Below are positions 8,877 through 15,871 of a stretch of DNA of 42,638 nucleotides, in pieces (positions within the stretch are counted from its first letter, which is position 1; each line of letters starts with the position of its first letter). Source of the DNA: JAUUSJ01 sp051880475 (GTDB lineage: Bacteria > Bacillota > Clostridia > Lachnospirales > Lachnospiraceae); assembly GCA_051880475.1 (NCBI GenBank), contig JBJEOA010000043.1:1-42638 (forward strand). The letters run 5' to 3'. The translations under genes and the position numbers were made by a program. A model generated the notes under the pieces. The model saw nothing but the letters and a program-made list of their open reading frames with translations. It had not been told where the DNA came from and ran no database searches.

Positions 8877-9863
8877 TTATAAGAGACTTGCTCGAAGTTC
8901 TTCGCCACTCTTAGCACTTAGATATGCTGGTGCAATATCAAATACTGTCTTACATCCGCTCTGTCCTTCGCTCGCTAAACGATAAGCCGCTCTAGCGTAA
9001 GCAATAATAACAGAAGATGTAAATTCAGGATTAGAGTCTAATTTTAAGCTATACTCAATAATATGCTTATTTTCTTTTTCCCAACCTGTCACACCACTTC
9101 TTAAAACAAATCCGCCGTGAGGAATACCGCTGTGATTAGCAATTAACTCCTCCTCACTGATAAAATGAACTGTTGTATCATAATCAGCAAAATAATTAGG
9201 CATTGTCTTAATTTCTTCTTCAATCTTCGCTGCGTCTGCACCTTCCTCTAACACAACAAAGCACTCTCTTGTATGTTTTTGTCTTGTTGTAAGTTCTGGG
9301 TTTTCTCCAGCTCTCACAGACTCAAGTGCTGCATCAACAGGAATTGTATACTGTTTCGCATTCTTAACGCCTTCAATACGACGAAGTGCATCAGAATGTC
9401 CCTGACTTACGCCTTTTCCCCAAAATGTATAATCCTTGCCCTCTGGTAAAATAGCATTCGCATACATTCTATTAAGAGAAAACATTCCTGGGTCCCAGCC
9501 AACAGAAATAATGCCAATTTTTCCTGCTTCTTTTGCTGCTGCATCAACATTTGCAAAATGCTCTGGAATTCTGGCATGTGTATCAAAACTATCTACTACG
9601 TTAAACATAGAAGCGTACTCTGGTGTCTGTACTGGTAAATCAGTGGCACTTCCACCACATAAAATCATAACATCAATTTTATCTTTCCAATCAGCTACGT
9701 CAGCTACATTACAAATAGCAACACCCTCTGTAAGAATACTTACAGTCTCAGGATTTCTTCTTGTAAATACAGCGACAAGCTCCATATCAGCGTTTTGCTT
9801 AATTGCACACTCAACGCCACGTCCTAAATTTCCATATCCTAAAATACCAATCTTTATACTCAT
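8877..9863 (-). CDS. ddh: meso-Diaminopimelate D-dehydrogenase
   Basis: NADPH-dependent one-step conversion of tetrahydrodipicolinate to meso-diaminopimelate, supplying lysine and peptidoglycan cross-links. The start at 9863 (MSIKIGILGYGNLGRGVE) is preceded by GGAGG at 8 nt and gives 328 residues, the normal family size. Visible features are the dinucleotide-binding GYGNLGRG, the FTRRNPE loop, the ICNVAD/CGGSATD segment, and SVGWDPGMFSLNR, a hallmark of the family, at about residue 118. It is a monocistronic unit with its own promoter (10040-10069) and terminator. The roughly 170-nt leader did not show lysine-riboswitch landmarks by eye. Confidence 0.96.
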   Translation of the reverse strand: MSIKIGILGYGNLGRGVECAIKQNADMELVAVFTRRNPETVSILTEGVAICNVADVADWKDKIDVMILCGGSATDLPVQTPEYASMFNVVDSFDTHARIPEHFANVDAAAKEAGKIGIISVGWDPGMFSLNRMYANAILPEGKDYTFWGKGVSQGHSDALRRIEGVKNAKQYTIPVDAALESVRAGENPELTTRQKHTRECFVVLEEGADAAKIEEEIKTMPNYFADYDTTVHFISEEELIANHSGIPHGGFVLRSGVTGWEKENKHIIEYSLKLDSNPEFTSSVIIAYARAAYRLASEGQSGCKTVFDIAPAYLSAKSGEELRASLL

Positions 9864-10039
9864 CGTTTTTCCTCCATATATGTCGTTTCTGGAAATCAAA
9901 CATTGTATCCGATTTCTTCTTTGGTGCTATAAACCAATGCTCTATTTTTTATCCTTTTTCCTAGATAAAACTAGGAGTTTTACGGGATAATCTAATAATT
10001 ATAGTGTGTTTTTCGAATTTCATCACACCCTTGTGCCTT

Positions 10040-10069
10040 ATTATACGCTTTTTGTCATTTCTTCGTCAA
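10040..10069 (-). promoter_or_regulatory. Sigma-A promoter of ddh
   Basis: On the minus strand TTGACG (10064-10069), an 18-bp spacer and TATAAT (10040-10045). It predicts a transcript start near 10033 and a leader of about 170 nt. Confidence 0.75.
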
Positions 10070-10132
10070 GTATTTATTACTGAAATTTTCTTCCATCTTT
10101 TTAAGAATAATTCTTCTTTTTTATAAGTCTCA

Positions 10133-10216
10133 GAAAATAATTTGGAAAACAGTTTGGAACGTAATCGAGAACATAATTAAGAACATAGTTTAGAACATAA
10201 TTGAGAAAATTCTTAA
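10133..10216. repeat. Seven degenerate 12-bp tandem repeats
   Basis: Seven consecutive 12-bp units, each beginning GAA: GAAAATAATTTG, GAAAACAGTTTG, GAACGTAATCGA, GAACATAATTAA, GAACATAGTTTA, GAACATAATTGA, GAAAATTCTTAA. Units 3-6 are the best conserved. One reading frame through the array is broken only by a single TAG, so it may be a decayed coding repeat or a regulatory minisatellite. It lies between the divergent ddh promoter and the small membrane protein gene. Confidence 0.8.
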
Positions 10217-10303
10217 CATATTTTTTACAAAACCATTATATATTCTATATATTTTCTCCGTATAATATAGCCTACTAAAAGACAGAAAGAAGAGGTGATT
10301 TTA

Positions 10304-10555
10304 ATGACAAAATATTTATGGAACTTTATTAATACATCTATCAAAGGACAGTGGAAGGTGAACATTTTTCTCTTTCTTCATATGGTATGCTTTATATGTT
10401 TAAGCTTTCTCGCAGAATTTTTATTTTGTTCTGTACTTGGAACAGCATTTATCGCAAAATATGCTTTACCTCTCTTGGCTCTTCCTCTCTATATTGGTTT
10501 ATTTGTGGGATTATACGGTGGCATTATTTTTTTAATGAAATATACAAATTTTTAG
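10304..10555 (+). CDS. Small two-helix membrane protein, unknown function
   Basis: An 83-residue protein (MTKYLWNFINTSIKGQWKV...) not recognised. AGAGGTG lies 6 nt before the ATG at 10304; a GTG at 10295 overlaps this site and is less likely. Two hydrophobic stretches, about residues 20-42 (NIFLFLHMVCFICLSFLAEF) and 50-77 (KYALPLLALPLYIGLFVGLY), predict two membrane helices with short tails. A TATAAT at 10261-10266 could be its -10. The gene stands alone, bounded by the 12-bp tandem array upstream and a nested-palindrome repeat downstream. Confidence 0.65.
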   Translation: MTKYLWNFINTSIKGQWKVNIFLFLHMVCFICLSFLAEFLFCSVLGTAFIAKYALPLLALPLYIGLFVGLYGGIIFLMKYTNF

Positions 10556-10570
10556 ATTTTTTATACGATA

Positions 10571-10734
10571 GACACGCCGAAGAAGAGCCGTACCGTNNNN
10601 NNNNNNNNNNNNNNNNNNNNNNNNNNNNNNNNNNNNNNNNNNNNNNNNNNNNNNNNNNNNNNNNNNNNNNNNNNNNNNNNNNNNNNNNNNNNNNNNCGTG
10701 TTGTAAAAGAACGGTACGGCTCTTCTTCGGCTGT
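10571..10734. repeat. Nested-palindrome element A, copy 0 (core hidden by gap)
   Basis: A perfect 21-bp inverted repeat (10576-10596 and 10711-10731, beginning GCCGAAGAAGAG) flanks the N run. The base pairs next to the gap on the right read CGTGTTGTAAAAG. This matches the end of the conserved core of the complete copies (CGTGTTTTAAAAG), and the right flank ends CTGTT as in the others. The gap therefore almost certainly covers the repeated core. The structure lies between the convergent small membrane protein gene and nth. Confidence 0.75.
10597..10696. other. Assembly gap (100 N) within element A copy 0
   Basis: Exactly 100 N flanked immediately by a perfect inverted repeat. The repeated, palindromic core explains why assembly failed here. 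Confidence 0.95.
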
Positions 10735-10759
10735 TTATTGGATACTTTTAGATTTCCAA

Positions 10760-11422
10760 CTATTTACTCTTCTTCTTTTTATCTAAGTTTATTTTTGGGC
10801 AAATATCTGCAAGACAACATTTATCACAAAATGGTTTTGTTCTAGCGGAGCAAACTGCTCTTCCGTGGATAACTAAGCGATGACAAAAATCGCTTCCCTC
10901 TTCTTTAGGAATGATTTTCCAAAGTGCCATCTCTACTTTTTTAGGGTCTGTAATTTGATCAACTAATCCCATTCGATTTACAAGTCGAATACAATGTGTA
11001 TCGGTTACAATCGCTGGTTTCTTAAACACATCTCCCATCACTAAGTTTGCACTTTTTCTCCCGACACCAGGAAGTTTCAATAAATCATCAAAGTTGTCAG
11101 GAACTTCATCATTAAACTTCTCATGCAACATTTTCATGCAAGCACTAATATCTCTCGCCTTGCTTGGTCCAAGTCCACATGGTCTCACAATCGCCTCAAT
11201 ATCTTTCACATCTGCCGCCGCTAATGAAGCCACATCTGGATATTTCGCAAATAACCCCACTACGATTTTATTTACTCTCTCATCTGTACACTGAGCTGCT
11301 AATCTTACACTTACAAGGAGTTTCCACGCTTCCTTCACATCATAGTCTAGCGTACAGTCCGCATCTGGATACTCCTTTTTTAAGCGTTCTATAATTTCTA
11401 GTGCTCTCTCTTCTATTGTCAC
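10760..11422 (-). CDS. nth: Endonuclease III (DNA glycosylase/AP lyase)
   Basis: Base-excision repair enzyme that removes oxidised pyrimidines and nicks the abasic site. It is 220 residues, the usual length. The helix-hairpin-helix LPGVGRKSANLV (about residue 113) contains the catalytic lysine, and VTDTHCIRLVNR contains the catalytic aspartate. The C-terminal cysteines (CSARTKPFCDKCCLADIC) form the [4Fe-4S] site. The first spacing is CX7C by my count, one longer than E. coli CX6C. A lysine-rich tail follows. It is the last gene before the repeat at 10571-10734 and lies 23 bp after the zinc-ribbon gene. Confidence 0.96.
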   Translation of the reverse strand: MTIEERALEIIERLKKEYPDADCTLDYDVKEAWKLLVSVRLAAQCTDERVNKIVVGLFAKYPDVASLAAADVKDIEAIVRPCGLGPSKARDISACMKMLHEKFNDEVPDNFDDLLKLPGVGRKSANLVMGDVFKKPAIVTDTHCIRLVNRMGLVDQITDPKKVEMALWKIIPKEEGSDFCHRLVIHGRAVCSARTKPFCDKCCLADICPKINLDKKKKSK

Positions 11423-11445
11423 TCTCTTTCTTCCTCACTTTCTCT

Positions 11446-11880
11446 TTACTTTTCCTCAAAATCTTCTTCTGTTTTTTCTTCCAAATTTTCCTGATTTTCT
11501 CCCTGAGGTTCTTCTATCTGCTCTATAATAACCGTACTCTGACCACATTTCTCACAATAATTCGCATTGACTGATATCATCTCTCCACAGTGCGGACATG
11601 TCTTTTGCCCTTTTAACTTCGCTAATTCTTCCTTATCTTGCTCTAACTGTCTTTGCTTTTTTTCTATTCTTCCGATAATATTTGAAAATAATTCTGTCGC
11701 CTGCTCAGGATACTTTTCATAAAACTCCTGTCCAAGTTGTCTAAACATATCTTGTAAATCACGCTCTGTGTTAACGACTTTAAGATTCGCCTTCGCCACT
11801 GCTGATACTTCGCTCGCTTTTTTTGATACTCCTTTTCCCGCAACTGTTAATGTATCCATTGCTCTTGTAAAAAAATCCAT
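11446..11880 (-). CDS. Zinc-ribbon protein with helical N-terminus, unknown function
   Basis: A 144-residue protein. Residues 1-90 are charged and helical, probably coiled coil (IIGRIEKKQRQLEQDKEELA). Residues about 94-113 carry a zinc ribbon, CPHCG followed by YCEKCG. The C-terminal tail is strongly acidic (EEKTEEDFEEK). No signal peptide or membrane segment is present. GGAGG precedes the ATG. Proteins of this plan are common and uncharacterised in Clostridia. It lies 23 bp upstream of nth and may be cotranscribed, which gives no clear functional hint. Confidence 0.75.
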   Translation of the reverse strand: MDFFTRAMDTLTVAGKGVSKKASEVSAVAKANLKVVNTERDLQDMFRQLGQEFYEKYPEQATELFSNIIGRIEKKQRQLEQDKEELAKLKGQKTCPHCGEMISVNANYCEKCGQSTVIIEQIEEPQGENQENLEEKTEEDFEEK

Positions 11881-11959
11881 AGCAACTCCTCCTAACTTTT
11901 CTTAACATGATATCATGAACTACTCGGCAACAAGTTACCGAGCTTCTTGCTTAAAATTT

Positions 11960-12379
11960 TTAATTTCTCTGCAAAAACTCCTTCGGATTTAATGCAGGGA
12001 TTTCAGAATTTTCAAAATCTTTTATATTACAGGTAATAATATAATCTGCCCCAACTTCTTTTGCACACTTATCTTGCAAACAGTCTTCAAAATCAGCAAA
12101 AAAATCCTTATCAATCGCATCTAAAATTTCATCCTGTGACGCAGAGGCAACTTGAAATATTTCACAGATGTCTCTTAAAATTTCTCTTCTCTCTTGATTA
12201 CTTCGTTTTCTCAAAACATACCATAATGTAGAAAGTGTATGAAACGCGATATATCCGACACACTCTCCTTTTGCACACATTTCTATAATTTTAATAGATT
12301 GCTCTAAAAAATCATCTTTCCTATTTGTAATGTAGTTGAGAAGGACGTTCGTATCAATCAATATTACCATATTTCTCAC
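11960..12379 (-). CDS. PIN-domain toxin (VapC-like ribonuclease)
   Basis: A PIN-fold metal-dependent RNase, predicted toxin. The first acidic residue is in ILIDTNVLLNYI. Further acidic residues fall in the DFEDCLQDKCAKEVGADYI segment, and the family signature YIITCNIKDF follows. It is 139 residues from a GTG at 12379, which has GGAGG at 9 nt; an in-frame ATG at 12370 (MVILIDTN) is the alternative. Either start overlaps the 3' end of the antitoxin gene (12354-12650), typical of translational coupling in toxin-antitoxin operons. The RNA target cannot be read from sequence. Confidence 0.85.
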   Translation of the reverse strand: MRNMVILIDTNVLLNYITNRKDDFLEQSIKIIEMCAKGECVGYIAFHTLSTLWYVLRKRSNQERREILRDICEIFQVASASQDEILDAIDKDFFADFEDCLQDKCAKEVGADYIITCNIKDFENSEIPALNPKEFLQRN

Positions 12380-12650
12380 TCATTGCTTCCTCCCTCTCTC
12401 TATCATATTCAACCGTTTCTAGCGATTTTTTTCTTGATGCCTCAAGTCTTTTAAAAGCATCAATTTTTCTCTCATTTCCCACATTCTTTTTTTTCACAGG
12501 TGCCGATATGATAAATGGAATACTTCTTTCTCTTAACGCAGTTCTTGTAAAAGTTTCATAAAAAGTCTGTTTTGTCTGTCCCATAGCATCTAGCATTTCC
12601 CCAAGCTCTTCATAAATGGAATCTTCCAATCTAATACTAATTGTTTTCAT
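12354..12650 (-). CDS. RelB/DinJ-type ribbon-helix-helix antitoxin
   Basis: A 98-residue protein. Its N-terminus (KTISIRLEDSIYEELGEMLD) is a ribbon-helix-helix beta strand plus helix, followed by AMGQTKQTFYETFTRTALRE and a short IPF motif, as in RelB/DinJ antitoxins. The charged C-terminal half would wrap the toxin. AAAGGAG lies 10 nt before the ATG. It overlaps the downstream PIN toxin. RHH antitoxins usually autorepress: a perfect palindrome overlaps the -35 of its promoter (12738-12772). The pairing is of note because RelB/DinJ proteins more often partner RelE/YafQ toxins than PIN toxins. Confidence 0.82.
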   Translation of the reverse strand: MKTISIRLEDSIYEELGEMLDAMGQTKQTFYETFTRTALRERSIPFIISAPVKKKNVGNERKIDAFKRLEASRKKSLETVEYDREREEAMSEKYGNID

Positions 12651-12737
12651 AAAAATCAGCTCCTTTATATTTTATTGATTCACGGATTGTTCCATTACAA
12701 CGTAACTCTCTCAATCCTATTATTTCTCGTTATTTTC

Positions 12738-12772
12738 ATTATATTCAAAAATGACACAGATTGCAAGCAATC
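12738..12772 (-). promoter_or_regulatory. Toxin-antitoxin promoter with palindromic operator
   Basis: On the minus strand TTGCAA (12761-12766), a 17-bp spacer and TATAAT (12738-12743). The -35 is embedded in the palindrome GATTGCAAGCAATC (12759-12772), a good position for autorepression by the antitoxin. Confidence 0.75.
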
Positions 12773-12818
12773 GCATTCATTTTAAGATGTTTTCAATTCA
12801 TATATACTAAAAATAAAA

Positions 12819-12847
12819 TTGAATATTTGATATTTAGATGCTATACT
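12819..12847 (+). promoter_or_regulatory. Sigma-A promoter of the OGG1-type glycosylase
   Basis: TTGAAT (12819-12824), a 17-bp spacer and TATACT (12842-12847), divergent from the toxin-antitoxin promoter about 75 bp away. Confidence 0.7.
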
Positions 12848-12905
12848 AGACGAATCAACTTCCCTTTTTAGTTTTGATAATATGACAAGGAAAGGAATTT
12901 TATAA

Positions 12906-13715
12906 ATGATAATACAAGAAATCTCTAATTTTAATTTAAAACAAATATGTAACTCTGGTCAGTGCTTTCGCATGATAGAAAGGAAAGATAGGGAAAATAG
13001 TTTCTTTATCATTGCAAATAATCGTTATTTGGAATTATCTCAAGAGGGAGAAAAAATTTATTTTTCCTGCTCCGCCGAGGAATTTCTCTTTTGGGAGGAA
13101 TATTTTGATTTAAATACTAATTATAAAGCTTATCTTGACCAAATTGATCCATCTGACATCTACTTAGTAGAGGCAGCCAAACTTGCCAGTGGTATGCATA
13201 TTTTAAAACAAGATTTATGGGAAATTATTATTTCTTTTTTAATTTCTCAACAAAATAATATTACCCGAATTCGCCGTTGCATCCAAAATATATGCCAACA
13301 GTACGGAGAAAAATTAACCGCCGAAAATGGAACTATCTATTATAGTTTTCCTACTGCTACTGCACTCTCACAGGCAACGGAGGAAGAATTAAGAGCATGT
13401 AATCTTGGATATCGCGCAAAATACGTCTTAAAAACCGCCAAGGATATCGCATCTGGTGATTTTTCACTGGAAAAATTAAAGAAAATGAATTATGAAGATG
13501 CTAAGAAAGAATTATTAAAATTATACGGAGTCGGAGTAAAGGTTGCAGATTGTATCTGCCTTTATGCCTTACACCACCTAGAAGCTTTCCCAGTTGATAC
13601 CCATATAAAACAGGCACTTAACGCACACTATATAAATGGATTTCCGATGGAGCGCTATAGCGGAATTCAGGGTGTAATGCAACAATATATTTTTTACTGG
13701 GAATTACTTCATTAG
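12906..13715 (+). CDS. ogg: OGG1-type 8-oxoguanine DNA glycosylase/AP lyase
   Basis: A 269-residue DNA repair glycosylase with the N-terminal OGG domain (CNSGQCFRM, a family signature near residue 15) and a helix-hairpin-helix fold. The catalytic lysine lies in LYGVGVKVADCICLYAL at about residue 211, and the catalytic aspartate in AFPVDTHIKQ at about 230. ISQQNNITRIRRCI is the conserved central helix of the superfamily. It is a monocistronic unit with its own promoter and terminator. With nth nearby, the region holds two base-excision repair glycosylases that are not cotranscribed. Confidence 0.92.
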   Translation: MIIQEISNFNLKQICNSGQCFRMIERKDRENSFFIIANNRYLELSQEGEKIYFSCSAEEFLFWEEYFDLNTNYKAYLDQIDPSDIYLVEAAKLASGMHILKQDLWEIIISFLISQQNNITRIRRCIQNICQQYGEKLTAENGTIYYSFPTATALSQATEEELRACNLGYRAKYVLKTAKDIASGDFSLEKLKKMNYEDAKKELLKLYGVGVKVADCICLYALHHLEAFPVDTHIKQALNAHYINGFPMERYSGIQGVMQQYIFYWELLH

Positions 13716-13720
13716 AAAGC

Positions 13721-13759
13721 TAACCGTCATTATTGAGAGAAATGGCGGTTACTTTTTTT
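13721..13759 (+). terminator. Terminator of the OGG1-type glycosylase gene
   Basis: TAACCGTCATT pairs with AATGGCGGTTA (one G-T pair), followed by CTTTTTTT, 6 bp past the stop codon. Confidence 0.9.
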
Positions 13760-13778
13760 ATCCTTAAAAATTATACAA

Positions 13779-13972
13779 CACAGTAAAAGGGAAAGTGGTT
13801 CGCCTTTTTAAACAATAGCAAGGCTTCCAAAGATTTTAGCCGCACTAGCTTTGCTGCGGGAGCGTTGTTTGAGCGAAGCGAGTTCGCGGGAGCAGCATAA
13901 ATAGGCGTGCGGATAAAATTTGGAAACGCAGCGTGTTTAAAAAGGAGAACCACTTTCCTCTTTGCGTCTGTT
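13779..13972. repeat. Nested-palindrome element A, copy 1
   Basis: Arms at 13791-13813 and 13935-13957 are 23-bp inverted repeats with one mismatch. Their inner ends (CCTTTTTAAAC / GTTTAAAAAGG) are shared with other copies, while the middle GTGGTTCGCC / GGAGAACCAC is unique. The core 13814-13934 contains TTCCAAAGATTTTAGC paired with a matching arm ending ATAAAATTTGGAA, then TTTGCTGC/GCAGCATAAA and a GCGAA-loop-TTCGC tip. The outer right end (TTTGCGTCTGTT) mirrors the left ends of other copies. It carries overlapping spurious reading frames and is not coding. Confidence 0.9.
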
Positions 13973-14017
13973 ATCCTATTATTTCTAATTGTATAAAACA
14001 ATTTAAATACAGATATA

Positions 14018-14061
14018 TTTTTGTATTATTTTTGTATTATTTTTGTATAATTTTTGTATAT
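14018..14061. repeat. Four phased T-tracts (11-bp tandem repeat)
   Basis: Four consecutive 11-bp units, TTTTTGTATTA twice, then TTTTTGTATAA and TTTTTGTATAT. T5 tracts spaced one helical turn apart are expected to bend DNA. The array ends 44 bp upstream of the -35 of the crotonase promoter, so it may act as an upstream enhancer or binding site. Confidence 0.8.
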
Positions 14062-14105
14062 TAATAGAAAAATTTGTAAAATAAATGTGAATTTGTCTAA
14101 AAATA

Positions 14106-14134
14106 TTGAAAAATAAAGAAAATTATAGTATAAT
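14106..14134 (+). promoter_or_regulatory. Sigma-A promoter of the crotonase/CoA-transferase cassette
   Basis: TTGAAA (14106-14111), a 17-bp spacer and TATAAT (14129-14134), about 50 bp before the first start codon. Confidence 0.82.
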
Positions 14135-14186
14135 CTTAATATAATTAAGTGAACGGAAAAACATACTAAACTAAGGAGGATATGTT

Positions 14187-14981
14187 ATGGAATTAAAAAA
14201 ACTCATTTACACGGTAGAAGATGGTATTGCAGTCATTCAGATGAATTATATGAAAAATCTCAATGCAATCGACGAGCAGATGGCTGATGAGCTTATGTAT
14301 GTTGTGGATGAAGCAGAGAAAGATCCAAATGTCAAAGTCGTTGTTTTAAAAGGAAGCAGCCGTGCTTTTTCAGCTGGAGGAGATATTGGTTATTTCTATG
14401 ATTTGATTCAGGCTGGCGGTGAGGTAAATATGGATGGTCTTATCGCTAAGGTTGGTATTGTGGCAGATGGCATGAAAAAGATGAGCAAAATTGTTATCAC
14501 TTCTGTCTGCGGTGCTGCGGCAGGTGCTGGCGTCAGTCTTGCACTTGGTGGAGATTTTATGATTTGTGCAGACAATGCCAAATTTATTCTAGCTTTTGTA
14601 AATCTTGGATTAGTTCCAGATACTGGTGTAACCTATTTATTATCGAAAAGTATCGGAACTGCACGAACGATGGAATTAGCTGCAACAGGACGTCCTTTAA
14701 GCGCAGAGGAAGCAAAATCTCTTGGACTCGCTTACAAGGTAACAACAAAAGAGGAATTAGATGAAGTTACTATGAAGTTTGCCAAAAAACTGGCATCTGG
14801 TCCATTGATTTCTTATAAGAATATTAAAAAACAAATTTATGATGCAAATTATGCAGATTACAAAAAATGGTTGGATGAGACAGAAATTCCGACACAGCGT
14901 GAATGTGCCGCTTCCATGGATTTCCAAGAGGGATGCAAGGCATTTATGGAGAAGCGAAAAGCAAATTTTGAGGGAAAATAA
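14187..14981 (+). CDS. Crotonase-family enoyl-CoA hydratase/isomerase
   Basis: A 264-residue crotonase-fold enzyme acting on acyl-CoA. The two oxyanion-hole segments are SRAFSAGGDIGYF (about residue 58) and CGAAAGAGVSLALGGDFMIC (about 110). At the position of the catalytic glutamate of classical hydratases it has LGLVPDTGVTYLL, with aspartate, as in PaaG-type isomerases. Isomerase or hydrolase activity is therefore as likely as hydration. AAGGAGG precedes the ATG. It is the first gene of a plus-strand cassette with both subunits of a CoA-transferase, suggesting that an organic acid is activated by CoA transfer and then isomerised or hydrated. The substrate is unknown. Confidence 0.88.
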   Translation: MELKKLIYTVEDGIAVIQMNYMKNLNAIDEQMADELMYVVDEAEKDPNVKVVVLKGSSRAFSAGGDIGYFYDLIQAGGEVNMDGLIAKVGIVADGMKKMSKIVITSVCGAAAGAGVSLALGGDFMICADNAKFILAFVNLGLVPDTGVTYLLSKSIGTARTMELAATGRPLSAEEAKSLGLAYKVTTKEELDEVTMKFAKKLASGPLISYKNIKKQIYDANYADYKKWLDETEIPTQRECAASMDFQEGCKAFMEKRKANFEGK

Positions 14982-15112
14982 TATAATGATGCCAGAATCA
15001 AAAATTCAAAAATCCATTCATGCTTGCATGATAAGGTATTTTTCTTCTAACATCATATAATCGAAATATTTTATTTTCATTGCTATAGATACATAGAAAG
15101 GTGGTAGATACA

Positions 15113-15871
15113 GTGCGTTCAAAAGTAGTGACAAAGGAAGAAGCCCTCACAAAGTTTAAGGATGGGCAGACAATTATGTTTGGAGACTGGCACGGACAGC
15201 TCACTGCCGACGAGCTGATTGATGGAATGCTGGAAATAGGAGTAAAAGATATTGATGCCATTGCGGTATCTGCGGGAACTCCAGATCAGGGAGTCGGAAG
15301 ATTGATTGCTGCACATAGAGTAAAAAGTCTTGCCACTACCCATATCGCTTTTAATCCTTTAGCTAGAGATCAAATGTTTGCAGGAGAACTAGATATTGAG
15401 TTTGTGCCACAGGGGACATTCGCAGAGCGAATTCGATGCGGCGGAGCAGGACTTGGCGGCTGCCTTACCCCAACTGGAATTGGCACTGATGTGGAAATAG
15501 GAAAAGAAAAGCTCACAATCAACGGAAAAGAATATCTCTTAGAACTTCCGATGCATGCCGATATCTCCTTAATCCGTGCGTGGAAGGCAGACACTGCAGG
15601 TAATATTGTATTTCGTAAAATTGCCAGAGCAACGAATAGCTATATGGCATACGCGGCAGATTTTGTCATTGTAGAAGCAGAAGAATTGGTTGAGGTTGGT
15701 GAACTAGCTCCAGATGAGATTGATGTAGCTGCACCAATTATTGATATGGTTTATATAAGGGCAGGAGAGAAAAAACCTTTCTGTCTCGCATGGCAAAAGG
15801 CGAAAGCGAAAGCAGAGGCTAAGGCGGCTGAGAAAGCGAAAATGGAGTCTGTAGAGGGGAGGAATGAATGA
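15113..15871 (+). CDS. CoA-transferase family I, subunit A
   Basis: Alpha subunit of a heteromeric 3-oxoacid/short-chain acyl CoA-transferase (AtoD/CtfA/ScoA-like). Conserved features include FKDGQTIMFGDW, the segment GTFAERIRCGGAGLGGCLTPTG (residues about 104-125), NGKEYLLELP and a late VIVEAEELV. The GTG at 15113 was chosen because GGTGG lies about 8 nt upstream; a GTG at 15101 overlaps that site. It gives 252 residues, slightly longer than usual because of a lysine/alanine-rich C-terminal tail (KAKAKAEAKAAEKAK). The 3' end overlaps subunit B by 4 bp (ATGA). The 131-bp spacer after the crotonase gene holds no terminator. Confidence 0.9.
   Translation: MRSKVVTKEEALTKFKDGQTIMFGDWHGQLTADELIDGMLEIGVKDIDAIAVSAGTPDQGVGRLIAAHRVKSLATTHIAFNPLARDQMFAGELDIEFVPQGTFAERIRCGGAGLGGCLTPTGIGTDVEIGKEKLTINGKEYLLELPMHADISLIRAWKADTAGNIVFRKIARATNSYMAYAADFVIVEAEELVEVGELAPDEIDVAAPIIDMVYIRAGEKKPFCLAWQKAKAKAEAKAAEKAKMESVEGRNE

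Noticed and set aside
9864..10033. Possible lysine riboswitch in the ddh leader
   Set aside because: The conserved lysine-riboswitch junction sequences were not visible; only short hairpins such as CCTAG/CTAGG were seen.
10576..10731. Inverted repeat around the gap as the ends of an insertion sequence
   Set aside because: The gap-adjacent bases match element A, there is no transposase, and the arms are internal to the element A ends.
13771..14001. Open frame on the minus strand through element A copy 1
   Set aside because: It covers the palindromic repeat exactly and has no ribosome binding site.
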